Positions 12,162 through 24,404 are shown, counted from the stretch's first letter. The stretch is DNA of 64,000 bases from Monoplex corrugatus (GCA_030674185.1 CM060312.1:59556902-59620901); one strand, 5' to 3'. The notes: generated by a model from the sequence alone, not told the origin. Numbers and translations are program-made.

Positions 12162-12209
12162 GAGAGAGAGAGAGGAAGAGGGAGAGAGTGTATCGTCATA
12201 TATCTCAAA

Positions 12210-12278
<69 letters not shown>

Positions 12279-12290
12279 TTAACAGCAGCG
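11729..12290. repeat. Higher-order repeat of (GT)n, (GA)n and a short unique cassette
   Basis: Four consecutive units share the order GT block, GA block, then a cassette containing TCGTCA(T/A)AT...ATCTCAAAT. The first two units (11800 and 11930) also carry GGGTGTCATGAGAACTGG; the last two (12035 and 12155) have a shortened cassette. The microsatellite is therefore part of a larger tandem unit. Confidence 0.88.
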
Positions 12291-12354
12291 AAATTACCGG
12301 TGTTGGTAACTCATGCTTTACTGCCATTTGTGTCAGTCAAATTGCCAGTGAATC

Positions 12355-12424
12355 TTTCTCTCTTTTTCTATTTCTTTCTCCGTCTGTCTGTCTGTGTGTC
12401 TGTCTGCCTCTCTCTCTCTCAATC

Positions 12425-12459
<35 letters not shown>

Positions 12460-12968
12460 CACTCACTCACTCACTCACCCACTCACTCTTCACCCCCTGT
12501 CCCTCTGTTTTCTCTTATTATCAATGAAATATGTATGGTAGAAGGTGTGCAGAGTTTCATCCAACAAACGGTCGAAAGAAAATTCCATGCACGCCATAGA
12601 CATACCAATACTACTAAAGTTCAAATACCAATACGTACAACTCGTATGTCTAAATGAAGTGTGCGTCAATGTGTTTACGCCCCTACCGCAAAAAAAAAAA
12701 AGGAAACAAAAAAAGAAAAAAAAGTGTCTTGTTTTTCTTTTCCCTGTCTCTGTCTGAGATGAGATGTCTGTCTCCCCTCTGTCTCTCAATGTCTGTCCGT
12801 CTCTGTCTTTCTGTCTCTGTCTTTCTCTCTGTCTATCTGTCTCTGTCTTTCTCTCTGTCTCTATCTCTCTTTGTCTGTCTGCCTCACTACCCATCTCTGT
12901 CTCTGTCCCTGTCCATCTCTCTCTCTCTGACTGTATGTCTGTCTCTCTCTCTCTCTCTCTCTCTGTCT

Positions 12969-13029
<61 letters not shown>

Positions 13030-13040
13030 TCTCTCTTTCA
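12355..13040. repeat. (CTGT)n and (CT)n microsatellite tracts
   Basis: CTGT and CACT runs (12380-12480) and a long CT/CTGT tract (12750-13040) surround a short unique piece with an A-rich patch (12690-12722). Open frames here consist of Ser/Leu or Arg/Glu runs and are not genes. Confidence 0.95.
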
Positions 13041-13329
13041 CATATTTCATGCAATGCCCTGAGGAGAATTTAATCTGTTCACTCATTATCTCATGTCTCC
13101 AATTCAATCCCTCGTCGTTAAAACTTGGCTTTTTCGCCGTCCATTTTGTACAACTCAAGAGATAAACTTTACAGATGATGTATATGAAACACATACTCAC
13201 CTGATTGTGCTGGAAAAGTACGAAACTGGTACAGTGTAAAAGAAAACTATGTATTCTGTAACACATCCCTCACTCCCCTCCCCGAACCACCTTCCACACT
13301 CTATCCCTGTTTGTGTTTGGACTAGTGAC

Positions 13330-13332
<3 letters not shown>

Positions 13333-13375
<43 letters not shown>

Positions 13376-13589
13376 ACACACACACATACACACACACACA
13401 CACACGCACACACACACATACACACACAGTGTCAATGTCACTTTGTCTTTTTTTTCTGTCTCTTTCTGTCTCCGTCTCTTCTCTCTGTATGTCTCTGTCT
13501 GTCTCTCTCTGTCTCTTTCTGTCTCTCTCTGTCTCTGTCTGTCTGTCTGTCTCTCTGAGTCTCTCTCTCTTTCTCTCTCTTTCTGTCTG

Positions 13590-13655
<66 letters not shown>
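13333..13655. repeat. (CA)n followed by (CT)n microsatellite
   Basis: CA repeats (13333-13430) and CT/CTGT repeats (13440-13653) are separated by about ten bases. Confidence 0.96.
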
Positions 13656-13937
13656 GACTCATCCGACATCACCGAGTCTCTTGTGTATTTAAGGTTTTCA
13701 GTCTGTAATTGAGATTGTGGGACGTGTTTGTCACTGTCAGTGGCCTCATTCAGCTTGCGCATCAGTCGTTACATCGTACACAGCTGAAGGCTACATGGTA
13801 ATTGCACACCACTCATACTGTAATGTACATGTACTGTAGACTCTGCAGTTGCGGGCAAACATAGTAACTCTATACGAGCGAGTGCCGTGAGAGTTGGCAA
13901 CTCTCTGAAGTATAATGTTGCATTGACACCCCGACCT

Positions 13938-14402
13938 CGCAAGAGATAGGAAAAGAAGAAGAAGGAGAACGAAAAGAAGAAGGAGAAGGAAAAGAAGAAG
14001 AAAAAGAAAAAAAAGAACAACAACAACAAGAAAAAGAAGAAGAAAATGAAAAGGTAGAACAAGAAGAATAAGAAGAAGGTAAAGAAAAAGAAGGAGAAGA
14101 AGAAGAACAACAACAACGAAGAAAAAGAAGAACAACAACAATAACGACAACAAACTGAAGAAGGAGGAGAGGAAGAAGAAGAAAAAAGAAGAAGAAAAAG
14201 AAGAAGAACAACAACAACAACAAAATGAAGGAGGAGGAAGAGAAGAAGAGGAAGAAGAAGAAAGAAGAAGAACAACAACAGCAACAACAACAACGACGAC
14301 GACGACAACAATAACAACAACAAAATGAAGAAGGAGAAGAAGAAGAAGAAACACTCAAACAGCAGCAGCAACAACAACAACAACAACAACAAACAACAAC
14401 AA
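13938..14402. repeat. Strand-asymmetric (GAA)n/(CAA)n trinucleotide tract
   Basis: About 465 bp with almost no T on the plus strand, made of AGA/GAA and ACA/CAA triplets in alternating blocks. The minus strand gives long Phe/Leu/Ser/Val frames in all three phases, which is a by-product of triplet periodicity. Confidence 0.95.
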
Positions 14403-14514
14403 GAAATACTGAGAGGGCTGGTTATCCGTTGGCGATATATTATGGAGGCCTCGAGTGTCCTTTTCAATAAACACACGCGTGTTGAACATCACAGGGACGG
14501 AGAGACATGCCCAC

Positions 14515-14834
14515 TCATGCACACACACACAGCACACTCGCCTATCCACGTGCACAACACAAATACACACGCGAACATATACACAAAGACTTGCACACTG
14601 GTACGCTCCCGCGCATGCACGCATACACACACGTGCATTCACACAAGTTTCTCTCCCACTCCCCCCTTATACACATACATGTGAACATTGCCAGCTTTCT
14701 GTCTCTTTTGGGTACTTGTCCAGTAAAGAACACAAAACAAAGCATCTACAGCCATGAAACACGCACATGTACACCCCCCCCCCCACACACACACACACCC
14801 ACACTCACACGCACACACATACATACACACACAC

Positions 14835-14895
<61 letters not shown>
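14515..14895. repeat. (CA)n-rich region
   Basis: Irregular CA-rich DNA (14515-14650) and, after about 130 bp of unique sequence, regular CA repeats up to 14893 with a C run near 14775. Confidence 0.93.
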
Positions 14896-15569
14896 CTTAT
14901 TGAAGCCTTCATCCATCGCACATATTACCAACATTTTAAAACTGTCTTCCACAAAATTTACATTGCGATCTGTTTTTTGTTTTGTTTTGTTTTTGCTGGG
15001 TTTTTTTTTTTTTTTTCTATTTGTGATGAATAGTCTTCTGCGTATGAATATAGCCACGACTCAAATGGTCAGTCCTGTGGTCTGGATGAAGGATAAGTAT
15101 GGTCATCATAGGTCCTCTTTGTTGCTTCGGTGCATAGTTCCTGCTGCATTAGTCTGCTGTTCCCTTCTTTCATGTTGAAAAGTGGACGTGCTTTGGAGAC
15201 TTCAGTAGACAAACATTGTTCATAGATGGGTCTTGCAGCACTTCTTGATTTTAAAAGTTGTGCTGTCCAGTTTGTATTCTCAACATCAAAACTTTGTTTG
15301 AAAAAAAATTATTGATAACGCCTACGCTGAGAATAATTCAATTTCATGTCATCAGAGAAGCCGCAAATCGACGTGCGACTTGATAATAACAGCTATGCAG
15401 GTGCAAACGAGCGTTCCGGTTTAATTGACTCTTTTCATTTCTTATAAGTAAGTTTGAAGAATGGCGTTGCTTGTGTTTGTTTAGACGTTATTCGAAAAGC
15501 GTATTTCGTATATGTCTTAAAGTTTCAGACGAGCTGTTTAATCTTGTTTTGTACCCCAATGAGGACATG

Positions 15570-15570
15570 A

Positions 15571-15643
<73 letters not shown>

Positions 15644-15753
15644 TATGTGTGTGAGTGTGTGTGTGTGTGTATGTATGTGTGTATGTGTGTGTTGTGGCAG
15701 GTTGAGATAAAACGAGAAAATTGCAGGATATTATCGAGGATTTGTGTGTGTGT

Positions 15754-15795
<42 letters not shown>

Positions 15796-15822
15796 GTGTG
15801 TGTGTGTGTGTGTGTGTGTGCG

Positions 15823-15871
<49 letters not shown>

Positions 15872-15974
15872 TATATATGTATGTATATATGTATATGTGT
15901 ATATATATATGATATGTATGTATGTACATATGCGTGTGTGTGTGTATGTGTGTGCTAGAGATGGGGGGGGGGGG
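15570..15974. repeat. (GT)n, (GA)n and (TA)n compound microsatellite with G run
   Basis: The order is GT then GA (15570-15640), GT/GTAT (15645-15692), GT (15744-15822), TA (15825-15868), TATG-rich DNA (15869-15920), GT, and G11 (15964-15974). Confidence 0.96.
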
Positions 15975-16284
15975 ATAAGTATAAATTACACGAGAAAATA
16001 GCATGATGATATCGACGGTTTCAAATTCAAGCCACAGTGGTGTATCTGTTTCATTCATTCCTTTTGTGTTGCGTACGTGACTGGCATTATATCAAACAAA
16101 CACAAGGTACAGCATACATGCGGGGCCAGTGCCATAGATTGGCTCATGCTGCCCTGACACATTCAGACATTGTGCTCTGACATGGTCTTAATCTTTCCTG
16201 ATTAGAGTATTAGCCAGGGGTGGGGTGGGGGTAGGAAAGAGAGATTTGTTATTGCTGCTTTCTCACAAAATACACGCTCTCAGA

Positions 16285-16286
16285 CT

Positions 16287-16320
<34 letters not shown>

Positions 16321-16383
16321 GTCTGTCTGTCTTTATCTCTCTCTCTCTCTTCGTCTTTATCTCTGTCTCTCTCTCTGTCTGTT

Positions 16384-16416
<33 letters not shown>

Positions 16417-16445
16417 GTCTCTGTGTCAGTCTTTCTGTCTGAGCG

Positions 16446-16507
<62 letters not shown>

Positions 16508-16570
16508 TCTGTGTGTCTCTGTCTGTCTGTCTGTCTGTCTGTCTCACTCTCTCTCTCTCTTTCTCCACAC
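16285..16570. repeat. (CT)n/(CTGT)n microsatellite
   Basis: About 285 bp of CT with CTGT interruptions; the frames across it are low-complexity. Confidence 0.96.
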
Positions 16571-16744
16571 ACATACTTTTTTTGCACACACTCACACACA
16601 CCCGCGCGCAAGCGCCCGTGAGTGCTCGTGCGTGCACACTAAGTAAAAAGGGCCAGTTTTAAGGACTAGTTTTAAGTTTGACAGATGATAAAGAACTTGT
16701 CAGATGTAGCTTGTAGATTGTCTCGAGTGTGAGGAGTGTATGTG

Positions 16745-18177
16745 CTGGGTAAAACAGAAGCCTGAGAAGGACTTGGATTCGGATACTCTGGACTCCTTGT
16801 TTAGAAAGATAACAAACGAGACAGTCTTGAAAAAAGCAAACACAAAAAGAATGTTAATGAAGATGATTAGGGAAAGACAAGCAAAGTGTAAAGATCATTT
16901 TATGAGGCAAGAGAAATTGTTTATAGCACATTTTATGGGGCAAGAGAAATTAGATCACCTAGTCACAACAGGAAACACAACAGGAAAATTGGACGGAAAG
17001 AGAGCGCCAGGTAGACCTAGGGAGAAACTGTTGGCCAGACTTGCGGAGTGGATGAAGACAGAGAGGGGATGGAAGATGTACATGCAGCAAGAAGAGATAG
17101 ATTCGTATAGTGGATGAAGACAGAGGGGATGGGAGATGTACTTGTAGCAAGAACAGATAGATTGGTATAGTGGCTGAGGACAGAGAGGGTGTGAGATGTA
17201 CTTGCAGCAAAACAGATAGATTCGTGTAGTGGATGAAGCAGAGGGATGGAGATGTACGTGCAGCGAAAAGATAGATCGTATAGTGGATGAAGGACAGAGG
17301 GGATGGGAGATGTACTTGCAGCAAGAACAGATAGATTCGTACAGTGCTGAGTGTGAGTGGTACTTGCGCAAGAACAGAGATTTGTATAATGGATGAAGAC
17401 AGAGGGTGGGAGATGTACTTGCAGCGAAAAAAGATAGATTCGTATAGTGGATGAAGACAGAGGGGATGGGAGATGTACTTGCAGCAAAACAGATAGATTC
17501 GTGTAGTGGCTGAGGACAGAGGGGGTGGGAGATGTACTTGCAGCAAGAACAGATAGATTCGTGTAGTGGATGAAGGCAGAGGGGATGGGAGATGTACGTG
17601 CAGCGAAAAAAGATAGATCCGTATAGTGGATGAAGACAGAGAGGATAACCGGATGGGAGGATGTACTTGCAGCAAGAACAGATAGATTCGTAGTAGTGGC
17701 TGAGGAACAGAGGGGATGGGAGATGTACTTGCAGCAAGAACAGATAGATTCGTATAGTGGATGAAAACAAAGGGGATGGGAGATGTACTTGCAGCAAGAA
17801 CAGATAGGTTCGTATAGTGGATGAAAACAGAGGGGATGGGAGATGTACTTGCAGCAAGAACAGATAGGTTCGTATAGTGGATGAAAACAGAGGGGATGGG
17901 AGATGTACTTGCAGCAAGAACAGATAGATTCGTATAGTGGCTGAGGACAGAGTGGGTGTGAGGTGTACTTGCAGCAAAAACAGATAGATTCGTATAGTGG
18001 ATGAAAACAAAGGGGATGGGAGATGTACTTGCAGCAAGAACAGATAGATTCGTATAGCGGCTGAAGATGAGAGAAATGGGGGTGGGGAGGAGATGTGCTT
18101 GCAGCGACGGAGGATAGGTTCGTATAGAGGGCCATGATCGCCAACGCCATGCGGCAGGGCACATGATGATGATGATA
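16745..18177 (+). mobile_element. RTE-type LINE 3' fragment carrying an internal 60-bp minisatellite
   Basis: The left part encodes the end of the RT polypeptide: DHLVTTGNTTGKLDGKRAPG and RPREKLLARLAEWMKTERG match the equivalent ends at 45660 and 61615. The right end is the family's 3' terminus (GGCCATGATCGCCAACGCCATG, split as GGCCATGATCG and CCAACGCCATG), then GCGGCAGGGCACATGATGATG with a short (ATG)n tail at 18162-18174. Between these two landmarks, where other copies have about 60 bp, this copy has about 1 kb of tandem repeats. Confidence 0.9.
17085..18115. repeat. 60-bp minisatellite derived from the RTE 3' end, about 17 units
   Basis: The unit is about 60 bp and contains GTGGATGAAGACAGAGGGG, ATGGGAGATGTACTTGCAGC and AGAACAGATAGATTCGTATA. 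The sequence corresponds to the last coding residues and 3' end of the surrounding RTE fragment. The left half is degenerate with indels, and the right half (17700-18060) has nearly perfect 60-bp spacing. Because 60 is a multiple of three, all three minus frames stay open for 380-446 codons; these are not proteins. Confidence 0.93.
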
Positions 18178-18744
18178 AGACTTTTGTACGAGTCACGAAC
18201 CTTCTGGACAGAAAAAGAGTAGAGCCAGTCATCTTGACAAACAACTCCGTGTGAAAAGCAGACAAATCGATATGACGTTGTTTGGTTGGGTGGGGTCAAT
18301 GTTCTCGCCCGTTCATTTTTCGAGATGGGAACACTAGATTAGTAATGCAACGTTGAACTTGTGAACTGGGGGGCATGATTAAAAGTTTTGATGTTGTCAT
18401 TTCTCAACATTGAAAATGCGAGTTTGATTTTTGCGCCCGTTTGATGTGATTGATTCATGGTGATGATAACAAAAGTTTGAGACTGGATTGTAAATGTACC
18501 AAAATAATGCACTTTAATAGTAATACAAAGCCGCAGGGACTGGTAATCGTGATGACAATTATTATAATAACAGTATAGATTACAACAATACTGTCAGTTT
18601 TGTTTTGTTTTGTTTTGTTTTGTTTTCGTGGGTTTTTTTTTACTTCGAACTGTGAATACGAACATGATAATAACCTCAGTTTTAGTCTTTTACAGTTACA
18701 TATCAGAAGTGAGTTTTAATATCACGAGTTTAAATTTGTGAGTT

Positions 18745-18995
18745 GTGACTTCTGCTGCTTCTACTACTAGTACTACATTACTTCTACCACTACCACAACA
18801 ACAGTTACTACCTCTACTACTACTACTACTACCACCACCACCACAACCACAACTGCTGCTACTACTGGAAGCTGCTGCTGCTGCTGCATTCTACGACTGT
18901 TATTTCCTTCTACTACAACTAGTACTCTACTACCTTCTACTGCAACTACTATTTACTACTGTAATCTCTTACTACTATTACTGTTGTAACTTCCT
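18745..18995. repeat. Degenerate (CTA)n/(CTG)n trinucleotide tract
   Basis: About 250 bp of CTA, CCA, CTG and CAA triplets. Open frames are Leu/Pro-rich and low-complexity. Confidence 0.88.
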
Positions 18996-19307
18996 CCGTG
19001 CAGATGCTTAGGCCAATTAGGGCTCTTTCTGTACAAATAGTATCTCCACCTTCTCGACACCCTGTGCTAGAAATTTCCTCTTTTCTGTCACTGTCTTTGT
19101 TTCTGCCTTTGCTCTCTGTTATTTCTTCCTATTGATATCGTTTTCTGCAGTGTGTGTCCATTCACCTGTACATGTTCTGTAAGCCTTGCATAGTTTCTGT
19201 TAGAATTGATGATTGCGTAATGTAATAGCTGCATTTTTCGCTCTGAGGAAATGTGATATGCAGAAGTGATTGTAGGTAATTTAGGCCAGCTGTTTGTAGT
19301 GTTTTTA

Positions 19308-19346
19308 AAGTGTGTGTGTGTGTGTGGTTGTGTGTGTGTAAGTGTG

Positions 19347-19397
<51 letters not shown>

Positions 19398-19573
19398 CCT
19401 TCACACCCGGTCGACATAAGGTGTTATTGAAACAAACACTGAATTCACCTGTCGATTCAAGACTATAATTAATACTATAATCCTGTGGGGTGTGTTGTGT
19501 GTGTGTGTGTTTGCGTGAGTTTGCGTGCGTGTGTGTGTTTGCATGCGTGTGTGTTTTTGCGTGCATATATATA

Positions 19574-19615
<42 letters not shown>

Positions 19616-19618
19616 GTG

Positions 19619-19668
<50 letters not shown>

Positions 19669-19775
19669 CCCTTATCAGCAACCCTACACTGTTTGCCTAC
19701 ATGTTTGGTCGACATGTGGTGCTGAAAGGGAACACTAAATTCAACCTGTCCATGATTCACTTCTACTACAATCCA

Positions 19776-19858
<83 letters not shown>
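19308..19858. repeat. GT and TA microsatellites with a duplicated spacer
   Basis: GT blocks lie at 19308-19394, 19490-19560, 19616-19664 and 19778-19855, and TA blocks at 19566-19612. The spacers at 19400-19480 and 19680-19775 share GTCGACAT, a following AACACT(G)AA...TTCA(A)CCTGTC and a CTATAAT/CTACAAT, which suggests a duplicated GT-plus-spacer unit. Confidence 0.9.
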
Positions 19859-20239
19859 AAGTTCTAGGACACATTGCGGTGGAGAGAAGGTGTGAGTGAG
19901 AAAAAGAAACGCTTGCTTCGACGTGTGTTATATTTCGATACATACAAACACAGACAGTTGCTAGTTGACGAGGCTCCTGAACTGTATTTAGATAGATATA
20001 TAACTTGAATCATAGGCTGAGTACTTTAACAAGTATGTCGGTGTGCTCAAGGTTTAAATCTGGTGGTGATACACTGTATGCTTGGATTTTAAACCTTGCT
20101 CCAACCTTTTGGCCGGTATCTTGTTTCATGCCCTGGTGTCGTATTCTTGTTTGTTTTTCCATTGTTTCATTCAAAGATACTGTGTTATTTATGTTAATAT
20201 CGACTTTGTTTTATTCGATTATGTAATGTTATATCTAAT

Positions 20240-20575
<336 letters not shown>

Positions 20576-20589
20576 GCATGCGTGTAATT

Positions 20590-20830
20590 ATGACAAGCTA
20601 TAAAGCTCCTTGTTCTTGATGAAAGGCGCTATGTATATGTCCGGTCATTAATATTATTATTATGATGATGACGCGTGCAAAATATCAGACAATGCAGATT
20701 AAAGTCCACTAAATCATGTCAGCTGCTGGCTTGTGGGAACATGAAAACACCCCAGCATACACACCTTCCAAAGATGCAGACTGTGCAGCAACCGGGTGGA
20801 ATGATCTTTAATGCGGCCAGAATCGAAATT
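20590..20830 (+). mobile_element. SINE/LINE 3'-tail motif and a SINE family-1 body fragment
   Basis: 20610-20665 (CTTGATGAAAGGCGCTATGT...TATTATTATTATGATGATG) matches the widespread GCGCTATATAA-type 3' end of V-SINE/CR1-like elements with a trinucleotide tail. 20680-20800 (AAAATATCAGAC...GTCAGCTGCTGGCTTGTGGG and AACATGAAAACACC) matches the 3' half of the SINEs at 3190-3320 and 26215-26340. Confidence 0.65.
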
Positions 20831-20929
20831 TTGGACATCACTCCTATAGAGTAATGGTTTATATGTAATGATAAAAGTAGTAACAATAATTTCATTTGTT
20901 ATAGTGTAAACAGTCCATGCATGCCAAGA

Positions 20930-21745
20930 GCATGCTCGTTGTAATTGACCTACTAATGGATCATTATTAAAGTTCACACAATGACAATAGGCCCAGTATG
21001 TCAAAAACACCTCATAATGGATCATTATTAAAGTTCACACAATGACAATAGGCCCAGTATGTCAAAAACACCTCATAATGGATCATTATTAAAGTTCACA
21101 CAGACACCCACTAGTCATACACACCTTCCAAAGATCATGAACTGTGCACAACGAATGACTTAATGGCCAGATCGAAAACACACTCTATATAATGGTATAT
21201 TATTAAAGTTCACAGTCAATGTAAACAGTCCATGCATGCCAAGACAGCTCTATCCTAATTGGATCATTATTAAAGTTCACACAATGACAATAGGCCCAGT
21301 ATGTCAAAAACACCTCATAATGGATCATTATTAAAGTTCACACAATGACAATAGGCCCAGTATGTCAAAAACACCTCATAATGGATCATTATTAAAGTTC
21401 ACACAATGACAATAGGCCCAGTATGTCAAAACACCTATAATGGATCATTATTAAAGTTCACACAATGACAATAGGCCCATATGTCAAAACACCTCCATAA
21501 TGGATCATTATTAAAGTTCACACAATGACAATAGGCCCAGTATGTCAAAAACACCTCATAATGGATCATTATTAAAGTTCACACAATGACAATAGGCCCA
21601 GTATGTCAAAAACACCTCATAATGGATCATTATTAAAGTTCACACAATGACAATAGGCCCAGTATGTCAAAAACACCTCATAATGGATCATTATTAAACA
21701 TTTCACACAATGACGACAGTAGATCCAGTATGTGAAAAACAGACA
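20930..21745. repeat. 61-bp satellite, about 12 units, with a scrambled segment
   Basis: The unit reads CATAATGGATCATTATTAAA, GTTCACACAATGACAATAGG, CCCAGTATGTCAAAAACACCT. Most units are identical. The first unit arises inside non-repeated DNA at 20950-21010. The stretch 21105-21260 is a mangled copy of the upstream region 20755-20965 (ACACACCTTCCAAAGAT, AACAGTCCATGCATGCCAAG) with many small losses, wedged between perfect units. Confidence 0.94.
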
Positions 21746-21842
21746 AACAAATATTCAAACAAACAAACGAAAAGCCTCGGACATGCACATAACATTTACA
21801 ATATTTGGACATCAAGTGGTCTTCCTCTCAGGTACCCTCTGT

Positions 21843-22300
21843 GTTCTCTAGGCCCTGGAGAATGACAAACTCCCCTCCAACCTCCTATCTGACCAACGCC
21901 TTCCATCAGATCAAAGAAGAATGAGAAAAAAAAATAGTCCATTGGTCGATCCCAGCTCACTGTGGGATACCAGCAAATGAGACGGTTGATGATCTAGCAA
22001 ACAGAGGAGCCCAGGAAGACCAGCTCAGACAACGTCAGCTACAGCAAGAAGAGGAGCATCGCCTAGATCGCTCTTTAAGCCACGGACAGAAATGGACAAC
22101 TATCAACTTTATCCACAGAGCAGCAGGCGATTCTGGTGAGACTCTGCATTCTACCGCAACTGACTCAATGCCCATGTGAACTGCCAAGTTCAAACTGACG
22201 CCATCACCAACCTGCCCCTGCGTCAAGAGAATTAAGACAGCAAATAGATACTGCATGTAGAGATGTCCCCTCCATCAAGTGGAGCGACAGGAGACATAAC
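21843..22300 (+). mobile_element. I-like LINE 3' fragment: RNase H domain and Cys/His tail
   Basis: The frame reads VHWSIPAHCGIPANETVDDL then ANRGAQEDQLRQ, which is the C-terminal block of a LINE-encoded RNase H (His in a GHCGIPGNE-like motif and Asp in the D-xL-A block). A linker follows, then SPTCPCVKRIKTANRYCM and RCPPSS, the remnant of the C-x-C...H...C terminal motif typical of I/Nimb/R1-type elements. At least one in-frame stop is present. It could belong to the same broad group as the LINE at the left edge of the window, whose own RNase H end would lie outside. Confidence 0.8.
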
Positions 22301-22306
22301 TACAAC

Positions 22307-22775
22307 TCATCATCACCATCATCATCATCATCAAGTGCCCTGCTGCATGGCGTTGGCGATCATGGCCCTCCATATCTATCTGTCCCTTACTGCCACAAGC
22401 ACGTCTTCCACCCTCTCCGTCCTCAGCCACCCTGTAAGTCCGTCCAATATTTTCTCCCTGGGTCTATCTGGTACTCTCTTTCCCTCCACCTTTCCTGTTG
22501 TGACCAAATGCTGTCACTCCCTTTTCCTCATAAAATGGCCTATCAATGTTGCCTGTCTTTTCCTAATCTGTGTCTGCCTCCATCAGGACTGTCTCGCTTG
22601 TTTTCTTTGCTGTCCATGGAACTCCAACATTCTTCTTAGAAACCACATCTCGGCTACCTCAATCTTGTTCTGGCTTTGCGTGTTGATTGTCCACGCCTCA
22701 CAACCGTATAACAATATCGGTTCTATATAACATTCAAGAACTCTCTTCCTGATATTAATTGATAGGCATCTGAAC
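22307..22775 (-). mobile_element. RTE-type LINE 3' fragment, 5' truncated
   Basis: The 3' tail is (ATG)n (CATCATCAC... on the plus strand at 22307-22333), followed by the family terminus (revcomp GCCATGCAGCAGGGCACTTG) and the RT C-terminal coding region. RVLECYIEPILLYGCEAWTI and MWFLRRMLEFHGQQRKQARQ match the fragments at 61340-61500 and 62390-62530. It lies tail-to-tail with the RNase H fragment, their 3' ends only a few bases apart. Confidence 0.88.
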
Positions 22776-22914
22776 ACTAAATTCCAACACAGCAGGCAGA
22801 AACTGGAATAAACAGCCACATGTATATTGCTAGATTTGGCCTGATCATGAAGGCGGCGAAGTAAGAGAAGCGGGAGAAGATAATACCGTAATCCAGCTCC
22901 AACACCCAGCATTT

Positions 22915-23222
22915 CCTGTTATTTGTGCGAATGGAATTTTTTCAGGTGCGGAGATGGAAGTGGTTTTGGGTGATTTGGGCCCGTTTTTGTGTGTGTTTTG
23001 ATGTCCGTGGTTATGTTTAAATTTGTATTCAGGTTTGTTTTTTTTTATCCCCTGTATGGTGGGTTGGACGGAGTGGTCTACGCGAATGCATTGATATGTG
23101 TACTTAATTTTGTTTTCCTTTTTTTTTCTCCTGTTGAAGTGTTTGTGTATGAATTGACATGGCTATAGCCCTGATATGGCTCTACGAAGTCGGCTGGGCT
23201 TTAAACAAAAATAACAATAACA
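22915..23222 (+). mobile_element. Copy of the alpha dispersed repeat (probable LINE 3' UTR)
   Basis: Shares ACGCGAATGCATTGATATGT, GTACTTAATTTTG and the terminus GCCCTGATATGGCTCTACGA, AGTCGGCTGGGCTTTAAAC with the reverse strand of the arrays at 47.5-48.6 and 59.1-60.2 kb. It ends in an AAC/AATAAC-rich tail. The strong conservation at one end plus a simple tail suggests a LINE or SINE 3' terminus. The parent element was not identified. Confidence 0.7.
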
Positions 23223-23589
23223 GACGCCATCTTGAGAAAACTGACAATGGAAGTAAATTCGTCTGCTACAGAAAGGTGGGAGGAAGGGGATGAAAATGTA
23301 AGCAGGCAAGTAGGTCACAGTCATAAGTCTCGCTGAGTCAGCCATTATGAATGGAGCATTTGTTTTCTGAGACGGTCATCGCCCCATTGAACAGTACTGC
23401 TCTAAGACCAAAGTCCAGATTCGAGTCAGAAATACAGTTCTTTGTCTGTGTGTTTGTGGCAAAGAGGAGATGGGAGAGGACGAGAGAGGAGGGGGAGGTT
23501 CAGTGAAAGAGAATGTGAGTGAGTAAATGTGTGCGATTTTAGAACTCATTTATTGGTTATAAAAACCCTGAGAGAGAGAGGAGAATATG

Positions 23590-23955
23590 GCGCGCGCGCG
23601 CGCGCGCGCGGTGTGTGTGGTGTGTGTGTGTGTGTGTGTGTGGTGTGTGTTTGTTGGGCTCTCGTTATATCTGTTAACGTCTATTCACATATGTGCTTTT
23701 AGACGAAAAAAGAGCCAAGGCAAGTTAAAAATATAAAAGAAATAAGATAAGATAAGATAAAGATGTGTCTACTGGGTGAATGAATCTATGAAATCAAAAA
23801 GGCATTGTACCATATAAGATAAAAATCAAACAAATTAACGAACGAAAGAAAAACAAACCCAACATTAGAACGATCAAGCTTCGTCAAATTGCTCAGGGTT
23901 GTGTGTATTCGTGCGTGCGCGCGCGCGCGCGCGCTCGTGTGTGTGTGTGTGTTAC
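23590..23955. repeat. (CG)n(GT)n microsatellites
   Basis: GCGCGC tracts lead into GT repeats at 23590-23650, and again at 23915-23952. Alternating CG/GT runs are strong Z-DNA formers. Between them, 23655-23715 carries an inverted copy of the palindromic element found twice near 44.5 kb. Confidence 0.92.
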
Positions 23956-24404
23956 GAGCATGTAAGGTCCTGTGCTGGCGTATGATAAATCACCTGTTAT
24001 TATCTGGTGTGTGATAAAAAAAAAATGTGTGTGTGTGAGAGAATCCACGATGATTGAGGTTTAGGACGACCTCTGCACACCTGTCTGACTTCCGCTCATA
24101 TTACATAAGCTTAGACGAACACGATGCCAAATATTTCTGGGGAGCTGTCCTTAACCTACATTTATTCCACAGCGCACAGAACGACCTGAATGTCAAGCCG
24201 ATTACTCAGTGTGGTCACGAATGATACTGTCTTCAGCAGTAAGCCTTGTCGTGTCTGTAACAGTGACATTAACAGGCCTTATATCTTTCAATGATAGTCA
24301 TCTTTCACATGACCTCTGAGTTGTACAAAAACCTGTTATCCGCAGCTGCGTTGGTATGGTTGTTCATTTTCGCACTGTTGAAGGGATGGGTTTTTTTGTG
24401 TGTG

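Noticed and set aside
13769..14476. Long hydrophobic (Leu/Phe/Val) minus frames resembling membrane proteins
   Set aside because: Triplet-repeat artefact of the GAA/CAA tract; open in several frames at once.
16955..18299. Three overlapping minus-strand open frames of 381-446 codons
   Set aside because: They are generated by the 60-bp minisatellite, whose period is a multiple of three; the peptide is an endless 20-residue repeat and the DNA is an RTE 3' end on the other strand.
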